Assembly: GCA_039028935.1 (NCBI GenBank)
Contig: JBCCHD010000016.1
Span: 1 to 64,000, forward strand
Direction of reading: 5' to 3'
From: Pseudomonadota bacterium
GTDB taxonomy: Bacteria; Pseudomonadota; Gammaproteobacteria; Steroidobacterales; SZUA-146
DNA: 64,000 bases
A program made the position numbers and the translations under genes. The notes below the pieces were generated by a model. It saw only the letters and a list, made by a program, of their open reading frames with translations. It was not told the origin of the DNA and searched no databases. Of the stretch, positions 7,988 to 17,086 are shown piece by piece (position 1 is the stretch's first letter; every line of letters begins with the position of its first letter).

Positions 7988-9736
7988 ATGAAGTTTCAGA
8001 TGAGTATGATACTCACAATTTTCGCACTTTGTGCGTGTTCTGCGCCTACCAATTCGTCAAGCTCAGGCGATGACATGGAAACTGATTCGCTGACAATTTC
8101 GGCGAAATTCCCGTTCGAAACACAGTATGTCGATGTCAATGGCGAGCAGATCGCTTACGTTGAGAGCGGTGATGGACCGGTCGTGCTGTTTATACATGGA
8201 AACCCAACGTCATCGTACCTATGGCGCAATGTGATTCCCTACGTCTCAGATCGTCATCGTGCAATTGCCCTTGATCTCATTGGCATGGGCAAAAGCAGCA
8301 AGCCAGACATCGAGTACACCATTCAAGACCATTACTCGTATGTTGAAGGATTCGTCGAAGCGCTAGGGTTAAATGACATCATTCTCGTGGTCCACGATTG
8401 GGGCGGTGCGATGGGTACAATGTACGCAACGCGAAACAGTCACAATGTTCGCGCAGTTGCCATGCTGGAACACGCAGCGCCTCCGATGCTTCCGATGGAC
8501 TCGTTGGAAGCGCTCGGTGATCCTGAGCTCGTCGAAAATTTTCACGCTTTCCGTGACCCCGTGATGGGTCCGAAATTGCTGATGGAGGATAACATCATGG
8601 TAGAGGGCGTAATACCGGGTGCCATCATGCGGGAGCTTGGAGAGCAAGAGATGACTGCCTACAGGGCGCCATTTCCCACCGAGAAATCACGGCTACCCGC
8701 GTATCGTTTCACGAACGAAATTCCTGTTGCGGGCGAACCGGCACGCAATGTTGCTTTCATGGGTGAGGTCAATGAGTGGATAACAACTTCGTCGCAACCC
8801 AAGCTCGTCCTGTATGCGGATCCGGGCATGATTGTATCGCCAACTACCGCCGAATTCTTGGCAGGGTATTACAGTAACGTGAAGATTCAGCCTATTGGTG
8901 CCGGGATCCATTTCGTCCAAGAGGATCAGCCGGAGGCAATTGGTAAGGCGCTATCGGAATGGATTCGAACGCTGGATAACCACGAATCGTCTGAATCTAC
9001 CTCATTGAAATCTAAAGCCCGAGATCTCTTGTTAGCGATCGCGACGGGCGATGCAGATGCCCTGAAAGAACATGTAAGTGCTGAGACGTTTGTTCAGCAT
9101 AGTCAAAACATCTCGAATGGCCTTGACGGACTGACCGACTACTTGAGTGACCCCGCCAATCGGTGGAAAGACTTGAGGATCAAACGGGTCATTCAAGATG
9201 GTTCGTTCGTGGCGTTGCATTCGGTCTACGGTGTTCGCGACCAGATGGTGCGGTTCGATGTATTCGAATTCGAGAACATGACAGTCGTTGCGCATTGGGG
9301 CGGAGAACAGTCGCTTCGTGGCCCCAATCCGAGCGGCCGAACCATGACTGATGGACCAACAGGGGTAACTGATCTTGGTTCAACCGACGAAAATAGAGCG
9401 CTTGTTGGAAGTTTCTTTGAAGGTATCTTGCTAAATGGGCAGTTTGACACGCTTGGGCGTTACATTGAGGGCGACAACTACATTCAGCACAATCCCGACA
9501 TTGCGGACGGCATGAGCAATCTATTTGCGTTTATTCAGTCGCTTGCAGAACAAGGTACTCCCGTTCATTTCACCAAAATCGATAGAGTCCTTGCGGAAGG
9601 GAATTTTGTACTAGTCATGAGTGAGGCAAGTTTTGGTGGACATCCGACAGACTTTTTCGATCTGTATCGTGTGGAGAACGGGAAAATCGCGGAGCATTGG
9701 GATGTTATCCAACCTCGAGCGACTGCAAGTCAGTGA
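7988..9736 (+). CDS. Haloalkane dehalogenase-like lipoprotein with two SnoaL-like domains
   Basis: The protein begins with a lipoprotein signal (Cys17 predicted as lipidated), so it is probably anchored in the periplasm or outer membrane. Residues 40-330 form an alpha/beta hydrolase with every haloalkane dehalogenase subfamily II landmark at matching spacing. These are HGNPTSSYLWRN (Asn72), VHDWGG (nucleophile Asp137, halide-binding Trp138), Glu161 and GIHFVQED (His308). Two SnoaL-like NTF2 domains follow at about 342-445 and 462-580, each with the HNP/HSQ-type hydrophobic pocket signature. Haloalkane dehalogenases are normally about 300 residues and cytoplasmic, so both export and the double fusion are unusual. 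A good AAGGAAA site precedes the start. Activity on organohalides is inferred, not shown. Confidence 0.85.
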   Translation: MKFQMSMILTIFALCACSAPTNSSSSGDDMETDSLTISAKFPFETQYVDVNGEQIAYVESGDGPVVLFIHGNPTSSYLWRNVIPYVSDRHRAIALDLIGMGKSSKPDIEYTIQDHYSYVEGFVEALGLNDIILVVHDWGGAMGTMYATRNSHNVRAVAMLEHAAPPMLPMDSLEALGDPELVENFHAFRDPVMGPKLLMEDNIMVEGVIPGAIMRELGEQEMTAYRAPFPTEKSRLPAYRFTNEIPVAGEPARNVAFMGEVNEWITTSSQPKLVLYADPGMIVSPTTAEFLAGYYSNVKIQPIGAGIHFVQEDQPEAIGKALSEWIRTLDNHESSESTSLKSKARDLLLAIATGDADALKEHVSAETFVQHSQNISNGLDGLTDYLSDPANRWKDLRIKRVIQDGSFVALHSVYGVRDQMVRFDVFEFENMTVVAHWGGEQSLRGPNPSGRTMTDGPTGVTDLGSTDENRALVGSFFEGILLNGQFDTLGRYIEGDNYIQHNPDIADGMSNLFAFIQSLAEQGTPVHFTKIDRVLAEGNFVLVMSEASFGGHPTDFFDLYRVENGKIAEHWDVIQPRATASQ

Positions 9737-9796
9737 CAAGAACGCGACCGCTGATTTGCGTATGAGACAATCAGAAACTTGTAACGGAGATCTTCA

Positions 9797-10087
9797 ATGA
9801 CTGGAGTGCTGCTTGAGCTTTCGGTTAAGGCTGAATTAGTCGATGAATTCTTGGACATGATGCGCCAGATATTGCCGGAGACACGTGCTTATGATGGCTG
9901 CAAAAGGTTTGATGTCTGGGTTCACAACTCGAATCGCAGAAAGGTCGTGTTAAACGAAATTTGGGAGTCGGAAGAAAAACATGCTGCGTATCTCGCTTGG
10001 CGGGCGGAGACTGGTGTGTTGGGTAAGTTAGTGGCGTTTCTGGACGGCCCTCCGGACCCACAGTATTTCGAAGTTCTCGCAGATTAG
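9797..10087 (+). CDS. Antibiotic biosynthesis monooxygenase (ABM) domain protein
   Basis: This single ferredoxin-like ABM domain has 96 residues, the normal length for YgiN/quinol-monooxygenase-type proteins. It shows LELSVKAELVDEFLDMM at the start and a central RFDVWVHNSNRRKVVLNEIW. The tail has HAAYLAWRAETG, including the conserved His that lines the active pocket. Such proteins oxidise quinols or dissipate reactive carbonyl-like compounds without a cofactor. It is 60 bp after the dehalogenase fusion, with a GGAG ribosome-binding site, so it is probably co-transcribed. Confidence 0.85.
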   Translation: MTGVLLELSVKAELVDEFLDMMRQILPETRAYDGCKRFDVWVHNSNRRKVVLNEIWESEEKHAAYLAWRAETGVLGKLVAFLDGPPDPQYFEVLAD

Positions 10088-10559
10088 GCCAGTGACTTTC
10101 TTCCAAACCAAGAGTTTGATGGCCTCAGAATCAGGGGTTTCTTGATTGCTTCGGGTGAGTCAATCGGAGCGAAATTCGTCACGAATCCATTGGAATTTTA
10201 TAAAGAAAACGCCGATTGAGCTATTCGCTATGGGCCTCAGGTCAGACGCCTGACTAATAAAGAAAGCACGTAAGGCGGGCTTAACTTGATCTGGCGGGTA
10301 CCATTTTCGCCTTTTGCGTCGTTATCTTTTCGGTTCAGCACACGGACCTTCGCGAGGCGTCTGCACGAGCGTTCTGTCGTAACAAATATTACCTAAATAC
10401 TAGTGAGCGATAAGGCTGTAACTCGCCCACTGGCAAAGTGATATAGGTGTTTGTCTTAAGAGAGTCGGCCATCTGGCCAACGCCGCTCTTCCTACCCTTA
10501 TTCTAGTGTTCAAGTTTGGAATTTGGCCGGCTCGATTATCGCCTTTTAATTAGGTGACG
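10088..10559. other. Non-coding stretch after the ABM gene
   Basis: I find no reading frame with family features on either strand in these 470 bp. There are short AT-rich and mildly symmetrical segments around 10230-10260 but no clear promoter, terminator or repeat. The stretch leads into two decayed genes, so it may itself be degraded sequence. Confidence 0.5.
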
Positions 10560-11010
10560 TTACAGGAACCCCTGCGCTGATGGGGGCATCCATCCAACTG
10601 GTTCGAATGCCTCGTCCAACGATGGTTGCGCAACGGGGATTGTGCAATTCGGCTGAACCTCTAGGCTCGTTCCGACAATCACCTCCAGAATCGTTTCTTT
10701 TGCGTATCCTGCAGATAGGAAGGCATCAATCTGTGCTCATGCCGGCCGGCCGCGAGATTCATGAATCACAATGGCGAATGCACGCAGTGCCTCAAGTTTA
10801 GGGTCATCGATTGTGGCGCCGTTTCGTAGCACGTCGATAGCGCTTGGATCGACGCCAGACCTCTTAGTGATTGCGGTGTGGACATCATCTAACGAGGTTT
10901 CGACGCAACAACTTATGTGTCTAACGGTACAGTGTTCGCAAGAACAAAAGAGGTCGCGGGCGACAGCAGAATTCACTACTGTTCGATTGAAATTGAGTAA
11001 GACCTGTAAT
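10560..11010 (-). pseudogene. Carboxymuconolactone decarboxylase/AhpD-like gene, frameshifted
   Basis: Reading the minus strand gives the family order in at least two frames. The first is CEHCTVRH near 10920, the peroxidase-like Cys-X-X-Cys...His core. Then come SGVDPSAIDVLRNGATIDDPKLE (here named only by its parts SGVDPSAI and DDPKLEALRAF) and HESRGRPA, where the frame stops. About one codon later another frame resumes with IDAFLSAGYAKETILEVI and the C-terminal LDEAFEPVGWMPP, ending in TAA at 10560-10562. The N-terminus is missing and abuts an IS3 remnant. A functional AhpD/CMD protein would be about 150-180 residues. The gene is therefore broken by at least one frameshift and loss of its 5' part. 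Confidence 0.75.
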
Positions 11011-11019
11011 CCATCACCG

Positions 11020-11290
11020 CAAGCCGAGTTATTCTCTAAAATACAAGCTGTTATCAACTTTCTTCGAGGTGGTACGCCGCCGATAGCCGTATTTGATCTT
11101 TCGTTGTTGTACGACACAGCCACTGAGTCGCAAGCCGCTGCGCAGGCTCACCCGATTCGAGCGTGCGCGTTTCCTGCCACTCGTGGCGCACTAATTGGTT
11201 GTAGCGCTCGACGTAGGCGTTCTCTTTCATAATCGCCAGAATGTGGCTGTCGCTAAATTTTGACCGTTTCATCAAAAAACTCCTTCAATA
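11020..11290 (-). mobile_element. Internally deleted IS3-family remnant
   Basis: From an ATG at 11272 with an AAGGAG site, the minus strand encodes KRSKFSDSHILAIMKE, the start of an IS3-family OrfA. It then jumps directly to NAYVERYNQLVRHEWQETR, the end of the OrfB integrase core. A further frameshift leads into YNNERSNTAIGGVPPRRKL, the OrfB C-terminus. Most of both transposase genes, including the DDE residues upstream of the last glutamate region, is missing, so it cannot be active. It lies against the 5' end of the broken CMD-like gene. Exact element ends could not be fixed. Confidence 0.8.
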
Positions 11291-11487
11291 TCATTAATGT
11301 GTAGCCATTTACTTGGCACCTGTGCGACCTAACGGGGGTTTCTAAGCCGACAGATCCCTCGGCCCGATTTTTCACCAGGGCCTGATTTTTCTCAGCGTCT
11401 GACCCAAATTCTCGAATTTCCGCGCCTAAGTACATGTAGGGCTCATAACGGCTCAGTTAAATCTAATCAAAATAGTGGGGAATCAAA

Positions 11488-14400
11488 ATGTATACCAAGG
11501 CCAATCGAGGTCGGTTCACGGATGACGGCGTTGTTGCACGCCTGGCTTTTATTTGTGGTCTGATTTTTTGTTTACTGCCTGTCAGTACTTCTTTCGCAGA
11601 TGCCAATTCATCAGAACCCGTTGCAGTCAGCTGTAGCACCGACGTAACGAACGTTGACGCTGTGAATCGGGGCGTGGACGACCAAAATAGGGGTACTGCG
11701 CAGACCAACGCTTGTCCAACCGCCGACGCCGGATATAGTTTGCCGATCAATTTGGGCGTTCCCGCGACTCTTAATGCCAGCCGCTCAAGTGACATTGATG
11801 GCGACGCACTGAGTTTTCAGTGGACTATGCTCAAGCGCCCGAGTGGCAGTTTGGCCGCGGTTGCTGATGCGTCGGCCCTTATTACCTCGTTTACACCCGA
11901 TCTGGCGGGTGACTATGTGTTGCGCCTAGAGAGTTTTGACGAGCGTGGCGGTTACGCATCAGATGATATTCGATTCTCGACGAAAAACTCCTTGCCTGTC
12001 GCCATTGCGAATAGTTTTACGACGGCGCAGTTAGATCAGATGATGCGCTTCGACGCCAGTTTTTCGTTTGATGCCGACAGTGACAACCTAAGCTATCGAT
12101 GGTCGCTACTTGAGTCGCCGCAAGGCAGTGAGCTCGCCTTGCGTGGAACAGACAGCCCTTACCTGTCGTTAACACCAGATGCGCGTGGTGCTTACGCGTT
12201 AGAGCTCACAGTGTCTGATCAGTACGGTAGCAGCGATCCATTACGTATTGAGTTCGATACCGAAAACGCGGCGCCGATTGCAAACATTAAAAACACTCGG
12301 CGTGTTGCACCCTTTTCCAAAATCATGCTGGACGCTGGTCGTTCGCTTGACAAAAACAACGACACGCTGCGTTATCACTGGGCGGTGCTGTATTCGCCTC
12401 CAGGACAGAACGCATCGATCATCGATAGCGATATCACGCAGTCAGAACTGAGCCTCGGCGCTGAAGGCGACTATCTGGTTCAGCTGGTGGTTGATGACGG
12501 TGTTGCACTCAGTGCGCCGGCGACCATGCACATTGAAGTGACGCGTAACGTGTTAACAGACATCGATGTTCGTGAATTTGTCGCGCGCGCTGGCATTGCT
12601 GGCGGTGATGATGCCGATGGCGACGGTGTTGTCGATGAGCTCGATAACTGCGTCAATGTCGCCAACGCGCCTCAGCGCGACACGGACGGCGATGGTATCG
12701 GTAACTTCTGTGATCCGGATCTAAACAACGACGGTATCGTCAACTTCATCGACATTTCCACTTGGACTGGGTTCTTTCTCTCCAATGATCCGGACAGCGA
12801 TTTTAACGGAGATGGAGTCGTCAACTTCATCGACTTTGTGATCATCACGCAGGCGTTTCTAGAGCCTCCTGGTCCTCCGGGAACGATTGTGTGGGTCAGC
12901 TTGGTTGACGGTAATTTCAATGACCGCCTGAACTGGCAGCCGCAGGTCGTGCCGACAGCGGGCACCACGGCGATTATCGATCCGGGTGTCGCGGTCACGG
13001 CATCTCAAAGCGGCGGCGACATTACGGTGAAGAACCTCGTCGTAAACGAAACCTTAACCACCTCTTCGACAGCTATTACCGCTACTTCTGCCATCGAGCT
13101 TGGTGGTGTTATGAACATGGCGAGTGGATCGTTAAACAGCACTGCCATCGTGCCATCGCTAGCGGGCGTGGGTCAGCTTAATGTGACGGGTGCTCCGACA
13201 TGGACGGCGAGTACCATTGGTGTTGATGCGACGATTATGAATAGCTCCAATATCAACGTGACCGACGGACTAACCGTTAACGGCATGATAACAATTGATG
13301 CCCCAGCCAGTCCCACGGGCCTTGTTTTTACAAACAACCAGTCTGTAGGCGGAACCGGCAGCATTGTGTTCAATGGTGTGGTCAATGGTGTGATTACCGA
13401 GCCCAGGCTATTTCCGCTCAACGGTACGATCGTGACGTTTGATTCGTCACTCACTATACGCGGCGGTAAAGGCACTATTGGACAGTCAAATGCCTCTGTG
13501 ATTTTGAACGGCCCCGTCATTGCCGACATTGCCAGTCAATCCATTCAAGTAAATGGCAATCCGTGGTCGGGCTCGAGCACCTTGTCAGCAATTAACGGCG
13601 GTGGTTTGATTCTTGCCGGTAACTTCGACAATGGCGCTGGAACCATCAATCTGGATACCGCTAATGGGACACTGGGATTAGCCTCTAGCGCGGCGTTGAG
13701 AAACGCTACCATCGTGGGCAGCCTGGGCACCAATATGGCCACGCTGGGTGGTATCTCTACTTTCGAAAACTTGAGCTACACAGGTGACGTATCGCTTTCT
13801 AACGCACATAACATCAATGTGATTGGTGATCTGAACTTCAACGGCACGGCGACCATTACGGCACCGGCTTCGCCCACGGGTTTCATTTTCAATACCGATT
13901 CAACCGTTTCAGGAAACGCTACGTTCGTTTTTGACAGTGTTATAAACGGCGTCATCACAGAGCCGCGTTTGTTCCCGGCGAACAGTACCGTGCTAACCCT
14001 GAATGACACTGTGACTGTTCGCGGCTCCAAGGGCACCATTGGTCAGTCAAGTGCAGGACTGATTTTGTTAGGTGATGTGATTGCCGAGGTGGACAGCGAG
14101 TCAATCCGAATCATTGGCAGCACTCTTGAAATGTGGTCCGGTGGCCCCGACACGGAGTTAACCGCGACTAATGGTGGTGGCATCGAGCTACAAGGAACGC
14201 TCGACAACGCTGGGCAAACTGTCGAAATCGATACGAGCGATGGCAGCTTCACCCTGCTTGGAAACGCTAGGCTTCGAAACGCGGTGTTCAACGGCACGGC
14301 GGGCACTTTGATGGTTATGCAAAACGCCACGCTTCTCGACAACATGCAGTTCAACCACGACCTGCAGCACTTTAATGCCAGCAATACCACGGTCGAGAAT

Positions 14401-16251
14401 GGCTTGACCCTCAACGGTACTGCCACCATTGTTTCAACGGCCTCGCCGACCGGTTACATCTTTAGTGGTAGTCAAACCGTTTCGGGTAACGCCACGTTTG
14501 TGTTCGACAGCGAGGTTAACACCGTCATTACAGAACCACGGTTGTTTCCTTCGAATAACACCGTACTGACGCTTGATGATATGGTTACCGTGCGTGGTAC
14601 CAAAGGCACGATTGGTCAGCTGAGTGCTGGTGTTGTATTGTTGGGAGACGTTATCGCCGATCAAACAGACGAGTCGATCCGTATTATCGGAAGCACTCTC
14701 CAAACCTGGTCAGGTGGTGCCGATACGGAGTTAACCGCGACTAACGGTGGCGGCATTGAGCTGCAAGGCACGCTCGACAACGCCGGGCAAACCGTCGAGA
14801 TCGACGCGGCTAATGGCAGCTTCACCTTGCTATCAAGCGGCAGGCTTCGAAATGCGGTATTCAACGGCACGGCCGGCACTTTGATGGTCGCGCAAAACAG
14901 CACTATTTTCGACAACATGCAGTTCAATCACGACCTGCAGCAGTTCAACAGCACCTCTACCTCCGTAGAGAATGGCCTGACCCTCAACGGCACCGCGACC
15001 ATTACTTCAACAGCCTCGCCGACCGGCTATACCTTCAGTGGCAGTCAATCGGTGTCGGGCAATGCCACGTTTGTCTTTGACAGCGCGGGCAACACCGTCA
15101 TAACAGAACCTCGTTTACTTCCAAGTAATAGTAGTGTGCTAACCATCGAGAACACCGTCACCGTTCGCGGTACCAAAGGCACGATTGGTCAAGGCAATGC
15201 GTTTGTGAATATGAACGGGACGGTGTCGGCTGACAGCGGTCAGAACATCCGCATTACCGGCTTCTCTTGGACCGGAACCGGTACATTGGAATCGAGTAAC
15301 GGCGGTGGCATAGAGATGCAAGGCATTTTCGATAACGCTGATCAAACGCTCAATGTTGACACAGCAGGTAACGGTTGGACTCTGCTTGCCAATGCAAGCA
15401 TACGCAACGCGACGATTGTTGCTACGGCTGGCAGTGAAATGGAGCTGCTTGGGAATACATCTTTCCAAAACGCCAATGTGACGGCTGATCTACGCTTGAA
15501 TAACGCTGTCATCACAACCGTGACCGATGGCTTAACCTTCAATGGTACCGCCACGATTGTTGCGCCAAACTCACCGACGGGCTTTCAGCTAAATGGCACT
15601 CAAACCGTTGATGGTAATGCCACGTTCGTTTACGACGGCACTGGAAATACCGTCATATCTGAGCCGCGCTTTAACATCGGCAATGGGTCGCTCTTAACCC
15701 TGGGTAGTAATGTGGTGATTACAGGTAATCAGTACTCAGTCGGTCAGAACGGCTCCGGTCGAATCATTAGCAACGGTTCGATTTTCGCTGACGGTGGTAC
15801 CGCACAGATAAATGCTGTCAGTGGCTTTGATATTCCGTTTGTCAACAATGGTACTGTCGGTGCCATAAATGGTGGTCGAATCGAGCTTCCTACTGCCACG
15901 AACAATTCCTTCGACTCGCCCGGAACCATGCGCATTGGTCCGGGGGCCGTGATTGATACCAATGGCCAGGAATTTATTTATGAGGCAAGCGGGAACGTGG
16001 AGATCGAAATCGATTCGACGGGGCCGGGGGTTCTTGTAACTGGGGCAGACGACAATTCCTTTAACGGGACCTTAACCGTCAGCGCAGTGAACGGTTTCGC
16101 TCCGGCTGTCGGAAATAGTTTCATTATCATTACTCAAACTGATATTGCCGCTAATACGTTTGGCACCGTTGTATCGAATGGATTGGGTGCTGGTGAGAGC
16201 TTCGATATTTCGTACAACATGTCCAGCGTAACGGCCACGGTAACGAACTAG
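11488..16251 (+). CDS. Large secreted repeat protein with PKD-like, calcium-module and beta-solenoid-like repeats
   Basis: This is a 1587-residue exported protein. A signal peptide spans about 1-39 (hydrophobic LAFICGLIFCLLPVS, cleavage near SFADA). Three PKD/REJ-like beta-sandwich domains follow at about 73-352, each with a SxDxDxDxLxxxW-type core. A thrombospondin-type-3/dockerin-like calcium module (DADGDGVVDELDNC, then NGDGVVNFIDF) spans about 374-460. The rest is five tandem repeats of about 185-191 residues marked by SPTG, NATFVFDS, VITEPRLFP and KGTIGQ, rich in Asn, Thr and Gly. A beta-helical adhesin or surface fibre is likely. No LPXTG, PEP-CTERM or autotransporter barrel is seen. 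A GGGGAA ribosome-binding site supports the start, and a terminator follows. Confidence 0.8.
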   Translation: MYTKANRGRFTDDGVVARLAFICGLIFCLLPVSTSFADANSSEPVAVSCSTDVTNVDAVNRGVDDQNRGTAQTNACPTADAGYSLPINLGVPATLNASRSSDIDGDALSFQWTMLKRPSGSLAAVADASALITSFTPDLAGDYVLRLESFDERGGYASDDIRFSTKNSLPVAIANSFTTAQLDQMMRFDASFSFDADSDNLSYRWSLLESPQGSELALRGTDSPYLSLTPDARGAYALELTVSDQYGSSDPLRIEFDTENAAPIANIKNTRRVAPFSKIMLDAGRSLDKNNDTLRYHWAVLYSPPGQNASIIDSDITQSELSLGAEGDYLVQLVVDDGVALSAPATMHIEVTRNVLTDIDVREFVARAGIAGGDDADGDGVVDELDNCVNVANAPQRDTDGDGIGNFCDPDLNNDGIVNFIDISTWTGFFLSNDPDSDFNGDGVVNFIDFVIITQAFLEPPGPPGTIVWVSLVDGNFNDRLNWQPQVVPTAGTTAIIDPGVAVTASQSGGDITVKNLVVNETLTTSSTAITATSAIELGGVMNMASGSLNSTAIVPSLAGVGQLNVTGAPTWTASTIGVDATIMNSSNINVTDGLTVNGMITIDAPASPTGLVFTNNQSVGGTGSIVFNGVVNGVITEPRLFPLNGTIVTFDSSLTIRGGKGTIGQSNASVILNGPVIADIASQSIQVNGNPWSGSSTLSAINGGGLILAGNFDNGAGTINLDTANGTLGLASSAALRNATIVGSLGTNMATLGGISTFENLSYTGDVSLSNAHNINVIGDLNFNGTATITAPASPTGFIFNTDSTVSGNATFVFDSVINGVITEPRLFPANSTVLTLNDTVTVRGSKGTIGQSSAGLILLGDVIAEVDSESIRIIGSTLEMWSGGPDTELTATNGGGIELQGTLDNAGQTVEIDTSDGSFTLLGNARLRNAVFNGTAGTLMVMQNATLLDNMQFNHDLQHFNASNTTVENGLTLNGTATIVSTASPTGYIFSGSQTVSGNATFVFDSEVNTVITEPRLFPSNNTVLTLDDMVTVRGTKGTIGQLSAGVVLLGDVIADQTDESIRIIGSTLQTWSGGADTELTATNGGGIELQGTLDNAGQTVEIDAANGSFTLLSSGRLRNAVFNGTAGTLMVAQNSTIFDNMQFNHDLQQFNSTSTSVENGLTLNGTATITSTASPTGYTFSGSQSVSGNATFVFDSAGNTVITEPRLLPSNSSVLTIENTVTVRGTKGTIGQGNAFVNMNGTVSADSGQNIRITGFSWTGTGTLESSNGGGIEMQGIFDNADQTLNVDTAGNGWTLLANASIRNATIVATAGSEMELLGNTSFQNANVTADLRLNNAVITTVTDGLTFNGTATIVAPNSPTGFQLNGTQTVDGNATFVYDGTGNTVISEPRFNIGNGSLLTLGSNVVITGNQYSVGQNGSGRIISNGSIFADGGTAQINAVSGFDIPFVNNGTVGAINGGRIELPTATNNSFDSPGTMRIGPGAVIDTNGQEFIYEASGNVEIEIDSTGPGVLVTGADDNSFNGTLTVSAVNGFAPAVGNSFIIITQTDIAANTFGTVVSNGLGAGESFDISYNMSSVTATVTN
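13261..15780 (+). repeat. Five tandem repeats of about 555-574 bp inside the large secreted protein
   Basis: The codons for the VITEP(R) landmark recur near 13393, 13953, 14526, 15100 and 15655, which gives unit lengths of 555-574 bp. Units 2 and 3 are the most alike and differ largely at third codon positions. This indicates duplication followed by selection on the protein. Unit 5 diverges after KGTIGQ and merges into the C-terminal region. Confidence 0.85.
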
Positions 16252-16326
16252 GCACAGGGGGCTCGACGGACAAATCGACCTTTGGTTTTTCACAGGGAGA
16301 GATCAACCGAAGGACCGATCTGTGAG

Positions 16327-16362
16327 AAGTGGCTCTGGAAATTCCAGAGCCACTTTTTTTTG
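16327..16362 (+). terminator. Intrinsic terminator of the repeat-protein gene
   Basis: The arms AAGTGGCTCTGGAA and TTCCAGAGCCACTT pair perfectly and run into eight T residues. This is a textbook rho-independent terminator, 75 bp after the stop codon. As the stem is symmetrical, it could also stop transcription from the minus side less efficiently. Confidence 0.92.
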
Positions 16363-16396
16363 CCAAATGGGTGAAGAGGAGTTCGCTCCCGATACG

Positions 16397-16726
16397 CTAA
16401 ATCCTGAAGATACCAACGACATAGAAATCGAATGATTCGGTGCGTTCGCGTAATGGCGCGCCAACAGAATCGAGTTCATAGTCTGTGTTCGCAGTCGCCA
16501 CACATTCGTGAACGACCGATCGGTTCAGTTCTGCTCCAACAACGCGATGTCTCTTGCTAGCGATCCAGGCGAGGTCGATGGACTTTCCGCACAACGGGAC
16601 GAAAACACGGCTGCTCGCTTCGAGTTCCATGAGTGAAAGAGGGTGCGCGAGGTACGAATGCGCGTCCGATGCGTAAAACGCGATCTCATTCGTTTCCCAT
16701 CGGTTATAACAATATTCTGCATCCAT
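16397..16726 (-). pseudogene. Thiopurine S-methyltransferase (TPMT) fragment
   Basis: The 109 codons correspond to the N-terminal half of a bacterial TPMT. They include the start CYNRWETNEIAFYASDAH, the SAM-binding RVFVPLCGKSIDLAWIASK and VVGAELNRSVVHE, followed by a short stretch leading to VVGIFRI. An intact enzyme needs about 215-220 residues (the intact copy near 47.6 kb has 222), and motifs such as the GDFF and DRG loops are absent. It ends against the terminator of the repeat-protein gene, which suggests its 3' half was lost in a rearrangement. Confidence 0.75.
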
Positions 16727-17086
16727 ATTCTGGCGCTCACGTAAGACTCTACGCCCTCTCTGTTATCTTGTTTTGCGGGTAGATTCACGTGGGTCCGGTC
16801 GTTGCGTTCTTCGCAGAAAGATCCCGCTTCTTAAGCGCCTGTGTTTGAGCGCAAGGTCAACTGAGTTAGCATCACTCATAGCGCCCTACGATCGCTCTAA
16901 GTAGGGTCGGACCACAATGCGTTAGGGAACTCGCGCGCGTAACGTCGGGTCGAAAACGAATCCCAACTGAGTTCGGGTAGTCGAAAACTACGTAGTACTT
17001 CAAATTTTCGGTTCGATTGCGAATTTTCGAGTAGACTTTCCTACACGTAAATCATCCTAAATCCCTGATTGTCATGAGGAGTAGCC

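Noticed and set aside
13173-15554. Several minus-strand frames inside the repeat-protein gene
   Set aside because: They recur with the DNA repeat period, so they are mirror frames of the repeats.
11463-16251. Possible autotransporter or PEP-CTERM protein
   Set aside because: The C-terminus has neither a beta-barrel pattern nor a PEP-type tripartite tail; it ends in a plain beta-rich stretch.
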